A DNA stretch of 64,000 bases from NCBI GenBank assembly GCA_016708875.1, contig JADJFA010000024.1, forward strand, positions 16,182 through 80,181, in the 5' to 3' direction. This DNA comes from Lewinellaceae bacterium. Its GTDB lineage: Bacteria; Bacteroidota; Bacteroidia; Chitinophagales; Saprospiraceae. Below, piece by piece: positions 33,002-43,228 of the stretch. The translations under genes were made by a program, and so were the position numbers. Numbering within the stretch: the first letter of the stretch is position 1; the number at the start of each line of letters is the position of its first letter. Under the pieces are notes generated by a model. It had not been told where the DNA came from. It did no database searches and saw nothing but the letters and a program-made list of their open reading frames with translations.

Positions 33002-36000
33002 ATGCCTTTCAAAAAGAAGAGCAACAAGACCGATCAGGGTTTCGAGAGCATAACCATTGCACTCGCAAGCCCCGATGAAATCCTAGAGCGCAGCTACGGC
33101 GAAGTGCTCAAGCCCGAGACCATCAACTACCGCTCCTACAAACCGGAGCGTGATGGCCTTTTCTGTGAGCGCATTTTTGGTCCTGTGAAGGACTACGAAT
33201 GCTACTGCGGAAAGTACAAGCGCATACGCTATAAAGGCATTGTGTGCGACCGCTGCGGCGTGGAAGTGACAGAAAAGAAAGTGCGCCGCGAACGCATGGG
33301 GCATATCCGCCTTGTGGTGCCGGTGGTACACATCTGGTTTTTCAAAAGCCTGCCCAACAAAATTGGCTACATCCTCGGGCTCTCTTCCAAGAAATTGGAG
33401 AGCGTCATCTACTACGAGCGCTATGTGGTCATTCAGCCAGGCGTGAAAGAAGCAGAAGGTATTCCAAAGATGCACTTGCTCACAGAGGAAGAGTATCTGG
33501 AAATCTTGGACGCTTTGCCAAAAGACAACCAGAGCCTCGATAATTCACACCCCGACAAGTTCATCGCTATGATGGGCGCCGAGGCGGTGTTTACCCTTTT
33601 GAGCATCCTCAATCTCGACGATCTCTCGGCGCAATTGCGTCACGATGCACACGCTGAGACGAGCATGGCTAAAAAGACCGAGGCCAACAAACGCCTCCGC
33701 GTAGTGGAAGCATTCCGCGATGGTCTGGAAGGTTCTGGCCAGCGTCCGGAGTGGACCATTATTCAATATCTCCCGGTAGTTCCGCCAGAGTTGCGCCCAT
33801 TGGTGCCGCTTGACGGTGGCCGTTTTGCGTCGTCAGACTTGAACGACCTTTACCGCCGTGTCATCATTCGCAACAACCGTTTGAAGCGCCTTTTGGAAAT
33901 CAAAGCGCCAGAGGTAATTCTACGGAACGAAAAGCGAATGTTGCAAGAGGCTGTTGACTCCCTGTTCGACAACTCGCGTAAATCCAACGCCGTGAAAGCT
34001 GAAGGTGGTCGCGCATTGAAATCCTTGTCCGACATCCTGAAAGGCAAGCAAGGTCGTTTCCGTCAGAACCTGCTCGGTAAGCGTGTTGACTACTCTGGCC
34101 GTTCGGTCATCGTGGTAGGCCCAACGCTCAAACTGCACGAATGCGGTATTCCGAAGGCTATGGCAGCGGAGTTGTTCAAACCGTTCATCATCCGCAAACT
34201 CATCGAGCGCGGCATTGTGAAAACGGTGAAATCTGCAAAAAAACTCGTGGACCGCAAGGACCAGGTTATCTGGGAAATCCTGGAAAACATCCTTCGTGGC
34301 CACCCGGTAATGCTCAACCGTGCCCCAACGCTGCACAGATTGTCTATTCAGGCATTCCAGCCGCGCATCATTGAGGGCAAGGCCATCCAGTTGCACCCGC
34401 TCGTTTGTACGGCATTCAACGCCGACTTTGACGGTGACCAAATGGCAGTACACGTGCCATTGAGCCAGGCCGCCATTTTGGAGGCTCAAGTGTTGATGCT
34501 TTCGAGCCACAACATGTTGAACCCACAGGACGGCTCTCCAATTACCCTGCCTTCGCAGGACATGGTATTGGGCTTGTACTATTTGACAAAAGAAAGAAAA
34601 AGCATCCCTGGTTCTCCAGTTATCGGCGAAGGAAGACGCTTCTATTCGGCTGAGGAGGTTGGCATCGCTTACAATGAAGGTCAACTGGACCTGCACGCTT
34701 CTATCGAGTGCCGCGTGCCAGTGACTGAAAATGGTGAAATTACTCACCGTCGTATCAAAACCACGGTGGGTCGGGTTCTTTTCAACCAGGCCGTTCCTGC
34801 AGGTGTTCCGTACATCGATGAATTGTTGACCAAAAGGAACCTGAAAGGCATTATCAGCGGGATTTTGAACCGTACCAGTTTCAAACAGACCGCAGAATTT
34901 CTCGATGCAATCAAGGAATTGGGCTTTGGCTGGGCGTTTAAAGCGGGTCTTTCGTTCAACCTCGGAGACCTTGTTATCCCCGATTTGAAGAAAAAGGCCC
35001 TCGAAGCCGCACAAGCGGAAGTGGACGAGGTGTGGGACAACTACAACATGGGTCTTATCACCTACAACGAGCGTTACAACCAAATCATTGACAAGTGGAC
35101 GTTTGCGGACAACCGTATCACCGACCAGTTGATGAAAGAATTGACCACCAGCAAGCAGGGCTTTAACTCTGTATTTATGATGCTCGATTCTGGTGCGCGT
35201 GGTTCGAAACAACAGATCAAACAGCTCTGCGGTCTTCGTGGACTGATGGCAAAACCCCGTAAATCGGGCGATACCGGCGGTGCGATCATCGAGAACCCGA
35301 TCCTTTCCAACTTCCTGGAAGGTCTTTCGGTACAGGAGTTCTTTATCTCTACCCACGGTGCGCGTAAAGGTCTGGCCGACACGGCTTTGAAAACGGCAGA
35401 CGCCGGTTACCTCACCCGTCGTTTGGTGGACGTTGCCCAGGACGTTGTTATCCGCGAGGTGGACTGCAATACCCTGCGTGGTCTCGACACAACGGCGTTC
35501 AAAGAGGGTGAAAAAGTCATTGTAAATCTGAAGGATCGGATCAAAGGCCGTTATAGCCTGCACGATATTTACAACCCGGACACGGAAAAACTGCTTGTTT
35601 CGGCAGGGGATTACATCACCGACGAGATCGCAAATGAGATCGAAGCGGCAGATATTGAATCTGTAAACATCCGTTCCGTACTTACCTGCGAAAGCCGTCA
35701 CGGTGTGTGCGCCAAGTGCTACGGGAAAAACCTTGCCACTGGTCGTATCGCCGAAATGGGCGACGCGGTAGGTATTATCGCTGCACAATCCATTGGTGAA
35801 CCTGGAACACAGTTGACCCTGCGTACCTTCCACACGGGTGGTACCGCTATGTTGTCGCAGACTGAAAACACCCTTACCGCTCGCGCTACGGGTAAACTTG
35901 AATTCGACTCAATCCGCACAGTTGATGGTACAGATTCTGACGGTAAACCTGTACAGGTGGTCGTGTCTCGTACCGGTGAAATCCGAATGGTGGACACCAA

Positions 36001-37297
36001 AACCAACCGTACACTCGCCAACAACTATATCCCTTACGGCTCCTTCCTTTTTGTGAAAGAAGGCCAGGAAGTTCAACGTGGAGATAAGATGTGCGAATGG
36101 GATCCGTTCAACGCCGTGATTGTCAGCGACTTTACAGGAGTAATTCGTTACAACAGCCTGGAAGAAGGCGTCAATTACCGCATGGACCGTGACGATCAAA
36201 CGGGCTTTGCCGAGAAGATCGTAATCGAGAGCAAGAACAAGAAGAAGATTCCTTCCCTTACTGTTTTGAACGCCAAAACCGGCGAGGAACTTAAAAACTT
36301 CTCGCTCCCAGTTGGTGCATATATTACGGTTGAAGACAATGATGAAGTGAAATCTGGTCAGCAAATCGTGAAGATTCCACGTAAACTGGGCAAAATCGCC
36401 GACATCACGGGTGGTCTGCCGCGTGTAACCGAACTCGTGGAGGCGCGTACACCTTCCAACCCGGCAGTCGTTGCCGAGATTGATGGTGTAATAACCTTTG
36501 GTGGCATCAAACGGGGCAATCGTGAGGCGTTCATCAAAGCCAAAGATGGCCAGGAGCGCAAATACATGGTGCCGCTTACTAAGCACGTTTTGGTACAGCA
36601 CGAAGACTTTGTGCGTTCTGGCACGGCAATTACCGAAGGAACTATTTCGGTGAAAGACATCCTTGCCATTCGCGGGCCATTTGCGGCTTCGCAATACCTC
36701 GTGAACGGTGTGCAGGAAGTTTACCGTGCCCAGGGCATCAACATCAACGACAAGCACCTTGAGGTGATCGTTCGTCAGATGTTGCGCCGTCTTGAAATTG
36801 TCGACCCAGGGGATACGCACTTCCTCACGGGCGAGCCTGTGGAGCGCAATGAATTCGTGGATTACAACGACTGGATTTACGACAAAAAACTCGTGCTCGA
36901 CAGCGGCGAAAGCACCAAACTGAAACCCGGTGCACTGGTCACTTTGCGTCAAATCCGCGAGGAGAACTCTTTCCTGAAGCGCAACGACAAGAAACTGGTC
37001 GAATACCGTGATGCAACATCAGCCACGGCAGTTTCCATGCTACTGGGTATCACGAAAGCTTCGCTTGGTACGGAATCCTGGATTTCGGCGGCATCGTTCC
37101 AAGAGACCACCAAGGTGCTTTCTACCGCAGCCATCGCTGCCAAGAAAGACTTCCTGATGGGCTTGAAAGAGAATGTCATCGTGGGCAAGAAGATTCCTGC
37201 GGGAACTGGTATGCGCATATACAACAACTTGCAAGTAACAGGTTCTGGTCGCCCTTTCAAAGAGCAGACCGAGGGTGTTGCTGAGGAAGTGGAATAA
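33002..37297 (+). CDS. rpoC: DNA-directed RNA polymerase subunit beta'
   Basis: 1,431 residues. The zinc-binding set CYCGKYKRIRYKGIVCDRCG (about 62-81), the catalytic Mg site NADFDGDQMAVHVPLS, and the trigger-loop region NADFDGD-to-GEPGTQLTLRTFHTGGTA are present. The second Cys cluster (CESRHGVCAKCYG) is also there. It is complete and followed by a strong terminator. Its separation from rpoB by two genes is unusual. Confidence 0.97.
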   Translation: MPFKKKSNKTDQGFESITIALASPDEILERSYGEVLKPETINYRSYKPERDGLFCERIFGPVKDYECYCGKYKRIRYKGIVCDRCGVEVTEKKVRRERMGHIRLVVPVVHIWFFKSLPNKIGYILGLSSKKLESVIYYERYVVIQPGVKEAEGIPKMHLLTEEEYLEILDALPKDNQSLDNSHPDKFIAMMGAEAVFTLLSILNLDDLSAQLRHDAHAETSMAKKTEANKRLRVVEAFRDGLEGSGQRPEWTIIQYLPVVPPELRPLVPLDGGRFASSDLNDLYRRVIIRNNRLKRLLEIKAPEVILRNEKRMLQEAVDSLFDNSRKSNAVKAEGGRALKSLSDILKGKQGRFRQNLLGKRVDYSGRSVIVVGPTLKLHECGIPKAMAAELFKPFIIRKLIERGIVKTVKSAKKLVDRKDQVIWEILENILRGHPVMLNRAPTLHRLSIQAFQPRIIEGKAIQLHPLVCTAFNADFDGDQMAVHVPLSQAAILEAQVLMLSSHNMLNPQDGSPITLPSQDMVLGLYYLTKERKSIPGSPVIGEGRRFYSAEEVGIAYNEGQLDLHASIECRVPVTENGEITHRRIKTTVGRVLFNQAVPAGVPYIDELLTKRNLKGIISGILNRTSFKQTAEFLDAIKELGFGWAFKAGLSFNLGDLVIPDLKKKALEAAQAEVDEVWDNYNMGLITYNERYNQIIDKWTFADNRITDQLMKELTTSKQGFNSVFMMLDSGARGSKQQIKQLCGLRGLMAKPRKSGDTGGAIIENPILSNFLEGLSVQEFFISTHGARKGLADTALKTADAGYLTRRLVDVAQDVVIREVDCNTLRGLDTTAFKEGEKVIVNLKDRIKGRYSLHDIYNPDTEKLLVSAGDYITDEIANEIEAADIESVNIRSVLTCESRHGVCAKCYGKNLATGRIAEMGDAVGIIAAQSIGEPGTQLTLRTFHTGGTAMLSQTENTLTARATGKLEFDSIRTVDGTDSDGKPVQVVVSRTGEIRMVDTKTNRTLANNYIPYGSFLFVKEGQEVQRGDKMCEWDPFNAVIVSDFTGVIRYNSLEEGVNYRMDRDDQTGFAEKIVIESKNKKKIPSLTVLNAKTGEELKNFSLPVGAYITVEDNDEVKSGQQIVKIPRKLGKIADITGGLPRVTELVEARTPSNPAVVAEIDGVITFGGIKRGNREAFIKAKDGQERKYMVPLTKHVLVQHEDFVRSGTAITEGTISVKDILAIRGPFAASQYLVNGVQEVYRAQGININDKHLEVIVRQMLRRLEIVDPGDTHFLTGEPVERNEFVDYNDWIYDKKLVLDSGESTKLKPGALVTLRQIREENSFLKRNDKKLVEYRDATSATAVSMLLGITKASLGTESWISAASFQETTKVLSTAAIAAKKDFLMGLKENVIVGKKIPAGTGMRIYNNLQVTGSGRPFKEQTEGVAEEVE

Positions 37298-37329
37298 TTC
37301 GAGTTTACGACTTAGTTTAGGATATACAA

Positions 37330-37363
37330 AAGCCTCCAAGATTTGATCTTGGAGGCTTTTTTT
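37330..37363 (+). terminator. Rho-independent terminator of rpoC
   Basis: AAGCCTCCAAGAT pairs perfectly with ATCTTGGAGGCTT over a 3-base loop, followed by TTTTT. It lies 33 bases after the stop. Confidence 0.92.
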
Positions 37364-37402
37364 GTTGGAGTACGCCTGCTAACTGCAACTGCCTACTGCC
37401 AA

Positions 37403-38143
37403 CTACTCCGCCGCCACTTTCTTCTTCAACTCAAAGTGCTTACCCAAATAAACCTTCCGCACCATCTCATCAGCTGCGAGTTCCTCGGCTGTGCCTGCCT
37501 TTAGAATTCCGCCCTCGAACATGAGATAAGCGCGGTCAGTGATGCTCAGCGTTTCCTGCACGTTGTGATCGGTGATGAGAATACCAATGTTTTTGGTTTT
37601 GAGTTTTTCCACAATGGACTGAATGTCTTCCACTGCGATGGGGTCAATGCCCGCGAAAGGCTCGTCCAAAAGGATAAATTTCGGATCGCTGGCGAGTGCA
37701 CGGGCTATTTCGGTACGGCGGCGTTCGCCCCCGGAGAGTGTGTCGCCATTGCCTTTGCGCACCCGGTTGAGGTTGAATTCTTCGAGCAGCGACTCCAGTT
37801 TTTCATGCTGCGCCTGCTTGCTCAATTTGGTCATTTCCAATACGGCGCGGATGTTGTCTTCTACCGAAAGTTTGCGGAACACGCTCGGCTCTTGCGGCAA
37901 ATAGCCGATGCCTTTTTGGGCGCGGCGGTACATGGGCAAATCCGTAATCTCCTCATCCTCAAGGTATACATGGCCATCAGTAGGCTTTATAAAACCTACA
38001 ACCATATAGAAGGAAGTAGTTTTTCCTGCGCCGTTGGGGCCCAGCAACCCCACGATTTCCCCTTGCTCTACCTGGAACGAAACGTCCTTTACGACGGTGC
38101 GCTTGCCGTAGGTTTTGAAAATATTTTCAGCTCTTAATATCAT
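37403..38143 (-). CDS. lptB: LPS export ABC transporter ATP-binding protein
   Basis: 246 residues from ATG 38143 (MILRAENIFKTYGKRTVVKDV). Walker A GPNGAGKTTSFYM, signature LSGGERRRTEIARALA, Walker B FILLDEPFAGIDP, and switch His in ITDHNVQETL are all present. The ERRR signature and the short length are typical of LptB, the motor that drives LPS from the inner membrane through LptFG-LptC. The longer frame upstream reads through a hairpin arm. It lies downstream of yqeY on the same strand. Confidence 0.9.
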   Translation of the reverse strand: MILRAENIFKTYGKRTVVKDVSFQVEQGEIVGLLGPNGAGKTTSFYMVVGFIKPTDGHVYLEDEEITDLPMYRRAQKGIGYLPQEPSVFRKLSVEDNIRAVLEMTKLSKQAQHEKLESLLEEFNLNRVRKGNGDTLSGGERRRTEIARALASDPKFILLDEPFAGIDPIAVEDIQSIVEKLKTKNIGILITDHNVQETLSITDRAYLMFEGGILKAGTAEELAADEMVRKVYLGKHFELKKKVAAE

Positions 38144-38150
38144 TTTTTGA

Positions 38151-38255
38151 ACTATGAACGATGAACTATAAGCGATGAACAATGAAAAGCATGAGTGCTC
38201 ATGCGGTTCATTGTTCATCGTTTATAGTTCATCGTTAAGAAAGGAGTTTTTCACA
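38151..38255. repeat. GAACGATGAAC-word hairpin between yqeY and lptB
   Basis: The left arm (38151-38185) and right arm (about 38208-38236) pair at 28 of 29 positions in the best block. The right arm also encodes the last residues (NDEL) and stop of YqeY. Confidence 0.88.
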
Positions 38256-38681
38256 ATATCCGAAATCGCCCGGCCTTCAGCCTTTCCCCGCCAATTCCTT
38301 GTTAGCAGCCCCATTACCTTGCCCATGTCGCGGGCAGATTCCGCGCCTGTTTCGGCGATGATCCTTTTTATAATCGTCTCCAATTCAACACCCTCCAGCA
38401 TGGCAGGAAGATATTTCCGAATGACTTCGATTTCCTCACGCTCTTTTTGAGCGAGCTCCGGGCGATTGTTTTTTTCATAAATATCAAGCGATTCCTGACG
38501 GGTCTTCACCAATTTTTGAAGCATTTGTACTTCCCGGGTCTCGTCTATGATTTGGCCGGTCCCATCTGGTTTTTGCCAACTGAATGAGCGATTTGATGGC
38601 CCGGATGCCGCGCAGCGTTACCTCGTCTTTGGCTTTCATGGCAGTCACGAGGTCTTTGTTGATTTTTTCTTCGAGTGTCAT
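38222..38681 (-). CDS. GatB/YqeY domain protein, one frameshift
   Basis: The start is ATG 38681 (MTLEEKINKDLVTAMKAKDEVTLRGIRAIKSLIQLAKT). One extra base at the GG of 38568-38569 breaks the frame; removing it gives ...TDGTGQIIDETREVQMLQKLVKTRQESLDIYEKNNRPELA... and a complete protein of 152 residues, the normal length. YqeY resembles the tail domain of GatB amidotransferase subunits, suggesting tRNA contact, but its role is unknown. The C-terminal residues come from a hairpin arm. A base-call error is the likeliest cause of the break. Confidence 0.82.
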
Positions 38682-38692
38682 TATGTAGAATG

Positions 38693-38723
38693 CTGGTGAT
38701 TGGTTTAATGGTGATTGGTGGAT
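38693..38723. repeat. GGTGATTGGT-word arm left of the G/C block
   Basis: This 31-base arm is the reverse complement of 40144-40174 at 29 positions. The two arms flank the low-complexity block, so that block occupies the loop of a spacer hairpin. Confidence 0.85.
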
Positions 38724-39353
38724 AGGTGTGGGGGTGTTCACGGAACTGTGTCAAAAATTAAAGGTTGGGGGGGGTGGTGCCCCCTGGGGGTTCACCCCCC
38801 CAAAAGAAACCCCCCCAAAACTCCGGGGGGGGCGGGCCCCCGCCCCCGCTTTGCCCGCCCGCCCCCCGCCCTCCCCCCCCCGCCCCCCCCCGCCCCCGGC
38901 CCCGGGGGCGGGGCCCCGCCCCCCGAGTGGGGGTTTGTTTTTCGTTTTGGGGGGTTGTTTTTCAAAAAAAAAGGGGGGGGGGTACCCAGAACCCGGTGCG
39001 GGGGGCAAAGGCCCCGGGGTTGGGGGGTTTCCCCGGGCGGCCCCGCCCCCCCATTGGGGGGGGGGTTGGTGGGGGGGGTGCGGTGGGGCGGGGGGGGTGG
39101 CCGACAATGTGGGGGGCGCCCCCCCCGCCCGGGGGCGGGCCGGGGTTTGCGGGGGGCCCCCTTTTCTTTCCCCTCCCCTCCCGCCCCGGCCTGCGCCGGC
39201 CGGGGGGGGGGGGGCCCCCGGGGGGGGGGGGGGGGGGGGGGCGGGGGGTGGGGGGGGGGCGGGGGGGGGGGGAGACCGAAGGGGGGGCGGGTCGGGCCCC
39301 CGCCCGGCCCGGGGCCCCGCCCCCGGGCTTTTGGCCCGGAACCCCCCCCGACG

Positions 39354-39415
<62 letters not shown>

Positions 39416-39437
39416 ACCCCCCCCCCCGCCCCCCCCC

Positions 39438-39468
<31 letters not shown>

Positions 39469-39517
39469 ACCCCCCCTTAACCCCCCGGGACCCCCCCCCA
39501 ACCCCCCCCCCCCCCCC

Positions 39518-39551
<34 letters not shown>

Positions 39552-39693
39552 ACACCCCCCCAACCCAACCCAAAACAAACAAACCCCCCCCGACCCCCCC
39601 CCCCCCCCGGGGCTTCTTCCCCCCCCCCCCCAACCCCCCCCCCCCCCCCCCCCGCCGGGGGCGCCGGGGGGCCCCCCCCCCCTTTCCCCCCTT

Positions 39694-39736
<43 letters not shown>

Positions 39737-40111
39737 ACCCCCCACAACCCCCCGCGCCCCCCCCCTCCCCCCAAAAACTTGGCGCCCCCCCCCCCCCCGG
39801 GGCCCAAAGATCAGTTTCTTCCCCCCCCCCCCCCCCCCCAAAACCCCCCACACCCCTCCCCGGGCCCCCCCGCGCCCCCCCCCCCCGGGGGGGGGGCGCC
39901 CCCCCCCCCCCCCCGGGGGGGCCCGGCGGGGGGGCTTTCCCCCCCGGGGCGGCCCCCCCCCAAACCGCCCCCCCGGGGGCCCCCGCCCCCCCCGGGGCCG
40001 GCGGCCCGCTTTTTCCCCCCCCCGGGCCCCTCCCGGCCGCCTTTTTTAAAATTTAAAAAAAAAAATTTAATCAAAAAAAAAACTTACTTGTTTGGTTGCG
40101 TCGGCGGCCTC

Positions 40112-40174
40112 TAGGTGATTGGTTAATTGGTGACTCGTGACCAATCCACCAATCACCATTAAACCAGTCACCAT
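40112..40174. repeat. GGTGATTGG-word hairpin right of the G/C block
   Basis: GGTGATTGGTTAATTGGTGA and GACCAATCCACCAATCACC form one hairpin. The outer part 40144-40174 also pairs with 38693-38723. Confidence 0.8.
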
Positions 40175-40276
40175 CCTAACGCTTTTCCTTGATAAAACGT
40201 TTCGCTTCAGGCGGCACAAGTTACGGCAAGGTTTTGCGAAATTCATTTCAGACGCGATAGCTTGACGAGCGATTCC

Positions 40277-40284
40277 TACCTTTG
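40277..40284 (+). promoter_or_regulatory. -7 box TACCTTTG before the metB-like gene
   Basis: TACCTTTG fits TAnnTTTG. No clear -33 box at the right distance. The transcript would begin just before the ACACGGATG-family hairpin and run to the ATG at 40412. Confidence 0.4.
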
Positions 40285-40298
40285 CCCACTTTTTAGGG

Positions 40299-40384
40299 GA
40301 TGGAACACGGATGACACAGATGAGACACGGATTTGCACGGATTAGGCTAAAAAATCCGTGTCTCATCTGTGTCCATCTGTCATC
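40299..40384. repeat. ACACGGATG-family hairpin, copy 4
   Basis: GATGGAACACGGATGACACA... on the left and its complement ending ...CTGTCATC on the right. The core GATGAGACACGGATTT/AAATCCGTGTCTCATC pairs perfectly over 16 bases. Confidence 0.88.
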
Positions 40385-40411
40385 AACAACTTAAAGCAAT
40401 TCAAAAAATAC

Positions 40412-41551
40412 ATGAAGTTCGCTACCAAAGCTATACATGCTGGCATCGAGCCAGACCCAAGTACCGGGGCCGTGATGACCCCCATTTACCAGACTTCTAC
40501 CTATGCCCAAACAGCACCGGGCGAGCACAAGGGCTATGAATATGCCCGCACCCAAAACCCGACCCGATCGGTGTTGGAAAAGAACCTTGCTGCCCTCGAA
40601 AACGGGACGGAAGCTATTTGTTTCTCTTCTGGCTTGGCCGCGCAGGACTCCGTGATAAAACTGCTGTCTGCTGGCGATGAAGTATTGGCTGTCAACGATT
40701 TATACGGCGGATCCTACAGACAGATGATACGGGTTTGGGGCCAATGGGGTCTGAAAAGCCGTTTTGTGGACATGTACACTGCCGCCAATGTGGAGCGTGA
40801 AATCAGCCCCGCCACCAAACTAATATGGATCGAAACCCCCACCAACCCGATGCTCAATATCGTGGACATTGCGGCGGTGTGCGCCATCGCCCGCAAGCAC
40901 GGCATCCTGACCTGCGTGGACAATACCTTTGCTTCGCCGTTTCTACAAAACCCGCTGGATCTCGGTGCAGACATCGTGCTGCACTCTGCCACGAAATATA
41001 TTGGCGGACATTCGGACGTGGTGCATGGCTGCTTGATTGTTAAAGATGCAGAGCTGGCCCAACGCTTGCATTTTCTCCAAAACGCTTGCGGCGCTGTACC
41101 CGGCCCTCAGGATTGTTTCCTCATTTTGAGGGGTATTAAAACCCTGCATTTGCGGGTGCAACGGGCCTGCGAAAACGCTGCCGTCATCGCCCAATACCTC
41201 GCTAAACACCCAAAAGTAGAGAAGGTGTACTGGCCTGGTTTTGCCACCCACCCCGGCCATGAAATTGCCAAAAAACAGATGCGTATGTTTGGCGCAATGG
41301 TGTCCTTCGATTTAAAAGACAACTCATTGGAAAATGCCAACAAGGTGATGAGCAGCACCGAATTGTTTACCTTGGCGGAGTCGCTTGGGGGAGTGGAATC
41401 ACTCATCGGTCACCCGGCGAGCATGACCCATGCCAGTATTCCACGCGAGGAGCGGCTCAAAGTTGGATTGACGGATTCGCTTATCCGCTTGAGTGTCGGC
41501 GTGGAAGACGTGGATGATCTGGTGGGGGATTTGGAGAAGGCATTGGGGTAG
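40412..41551 (+). CDS. Cystathionine gamma-synthase / beta-lyase family PLP enzyme
   Basis: 379 residues from ATG 40412 (MKFATKAIHAGIEPD). The PLP lysine is in SATKYIGGHSD; YEYARTQNPTR, ALENGTEAICFSSGLAA and the C-terminal RLSVGVEDVDDLVGDLEKAL are standard for the Cys/Met metabolism PLP family. Members make or split cystathionine, or release sulfide from homocysteine or methionine; sequence alone does not separate metB, metC and mccB. No other methionine gene is nearby. The frame extends upstream through a hairpin, which is rejected as coding. Confidence 0.88.
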   Translation: MKFATKAIHAGIEPDPSTGAVMTPIYQTSTYAQTAPGEHKGYEYARTQNPTRSVLEKNLAALENGTEAICFSSGLAAQDSVIKLLSAGDEVLAVNDLYGGSYRQMIRVWGQWGLKSRFVDMYTAANVEREISPATKLIWIETPTNPMLNIVDIAAVCAIARKHGILTCVDNTFASPFLQNPLDLGADIVLHSATKYIGGHSDVVHGCLIVKDAELAQRLHFLQNACGAVPGPQDCFLILRGIKTLHLRVQRACENAAVIAQYLAKHPKVEKVYWPGFATHPGHEIAKKQMRMFGAMVSFDLKDNSLENANKVMSSTELFTLAESLGGVESLIGHPASMTHASIPREERLKVGLTDSLIRLSVGVEDVDDLVGDLEKALG

Positions 41552-41556
41552 GGAGA

Positions 41557-41623
41557 ATTTATTTCGCATGGTGTAGAGCGAAATTTATTTCGCTAAATGG
41601 TTTAAGGCGAAATGAATTTCGCC
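41557..41623. repeat. GCGAAAT-ATTTCGC palindromes before the LVIVD gene
   Basis: GCGAAATTTATTTCGC (41578-41593) and GGCGAAATGAATTTCGCC (41606-41623) are near-perfect small hairpins, plus a half-copy at 41557. The second contains the ATG of the next gene. Confidence 0.8.
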
Positions 41624-43227
41624 CTACAAAAGCCCAAAAAACCATTCAATTTCAGCAACTTATGTCGCGTTTTCCGCTTACTTCACTCAGCCCTTTTTGC
41701 CACCCTTACCCTTTCTGCTCAAAACCTCCAACGCATTGGCTACCTTTCCTACGATCCGCTTAAATTGGCGGGATGCTGGCACCATGTGGACAATACGGGT
41801 GGCGAATGGGCGCTCGTTGGTACCAGTGCGGGACTCAGTCTGGTGGACCTTGACGACCCCAGTCAACCCGTGGAGCGCTTTGCCGTTCCAAGCCTGACGA
41901 ACAACTGGCGTGAGGTAAAAACCTGGGCCGGCTATGCCTATTTCGGCTCGGAAGCCCCACAAAGCGGCATTACGATTGTCAACCTGAACTATTTGCCCGA
42001 TAGCATCCAATGGAAGGTTTGGCGCGGCGACGGATTCTTTGACAGCCTTGTGGTGAAAAGCCACGCGTTGCAAGCGGAAGCAGGATATCTATACATCTGT
42101 GGCGGCGCTAGTATCTCAAACGGCGTAGTCATCGCTGATCTATCCGATCCCTGGAATCCGCATATTGTGAGCAAATACGCTGCGAACTACGTCCACGATG
42201 CCTTTATTCGGGGTGACACACTCTGGACGAGCGAGATATTTGAAGGCCAATTTGGCGTGGTGGATATATCGAACAGAACCAACCCTGTATTGCTTGCTAC
42301 ACAGCCTACACCCGGTGCATTCAACCATAACTCAGGCTTGTCCGCAGACAGTAAAACCCTGTACACCACAGATGAAAAAAACAGCGCTCCACTTGCTTCC
42401 TTCGACGTTTCCAATTTGGACGATATCCGGTTGCTCGATTTGTATTACCCGAGTAAAAAACCAGACGGTGAAGTACACAATGTGCGCGTGATGCCGGGCG
42501 ATTTTCTGGTTTGCCCCAGTTATCGTGGCCAACTGACCATCGTGGATGGTTCGCGGCCGGATAATCTTATTGAAATCGCTTGGGACTCACTTGGTACCTC
42601 GCTTGTTTGGGATGCCGACCCATACCTGCCTTCGGGCATCGTTTTCGCTACGGCCAAAAACGAAGGTCTTTTATTTATCAACCCACCTACGCGCACGCTG
42701 CCTGGATAGAGGGTTTGGTTACAGATGCTACTACGGGTTCCCCGCTGGTTGATGCCAAGGTCTTTGTGCTGAATTCACCCAATGCAGATACCACGGGTGC
42801 GGACGGGCTATACAAAACGGGTGCAGCGGCTACTGGCTCCTATACGCTTCGCGCAGAGCGGACAGGCTACCAGCCGCAGGTGATTACCAACGTAACACTC
42901 CAGAGCGGGGTGGTTACCACACGTAATTTCGCCCTATCGCCATTGGTTGGAACAGAAGATGCTGAAAACGAATCTTTTGTACGGGTATCGCCTACTCCTT
43001 TTGAGGATTTTTTGAGTGTAGAATTCCCGGCTGTAAGCCCTTTCAAAACGGAAGAAACCACCTTGCGTTTGAGCGATTTTTCAGGCAAAAGAATCCTGGA
43101 AAAAAAGGCTGACGCGAGCGGAATCACGGTTTTGGATGGTTTGAAAAAGCTCCAAGCAGGGACTTATTTGCTCCAAATTGCAAATGAAAAAGGATTAAGC
43201 AAGGTTGTAAGAGTGGTTAAACTGTAG
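41612..43227 (+). CDS. LVIVD / choice-of-anchor B protein with T9SS domain, one frameshift
   Basis: Two frames join between about 42680 and 42690, where one base is missing: ...NEGLLFINP then TYAHAAWIEGLVTDATTGSPL. The corrected protein has 538 residues. After a signal peptide, residues about 40-355 contain repeats of the form VDLDDPSQPV, IADLSDPWNP, VDISNRTNPV, which are LVIVD repeats of the choice-of-anchor B type. A carboxypeptidase-regulatory-like beta domain follows (GLVTDATTGSPLVDAKVFV), then a T9SS sorting domain (RVSPTPFEDFLSVEF...GTYLLQIANEKG). Surface location is clear, function is not. The only in-frame ATG lies inside a palindrome, so the true start is uncertain. Confidence 0.75.
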
Positions 43228-43228
43228 A

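Noticed and set aside
33920..35833. 637-residue open frame on the minus strand inside rpoC
   Set aside because: It is the antisense shadow of a strongly conserved gene; its sequence is a by-product of rpoC codon use. The same holds for the long antisense frames in rpoB (28647-30110) and tuf (22005-23024).
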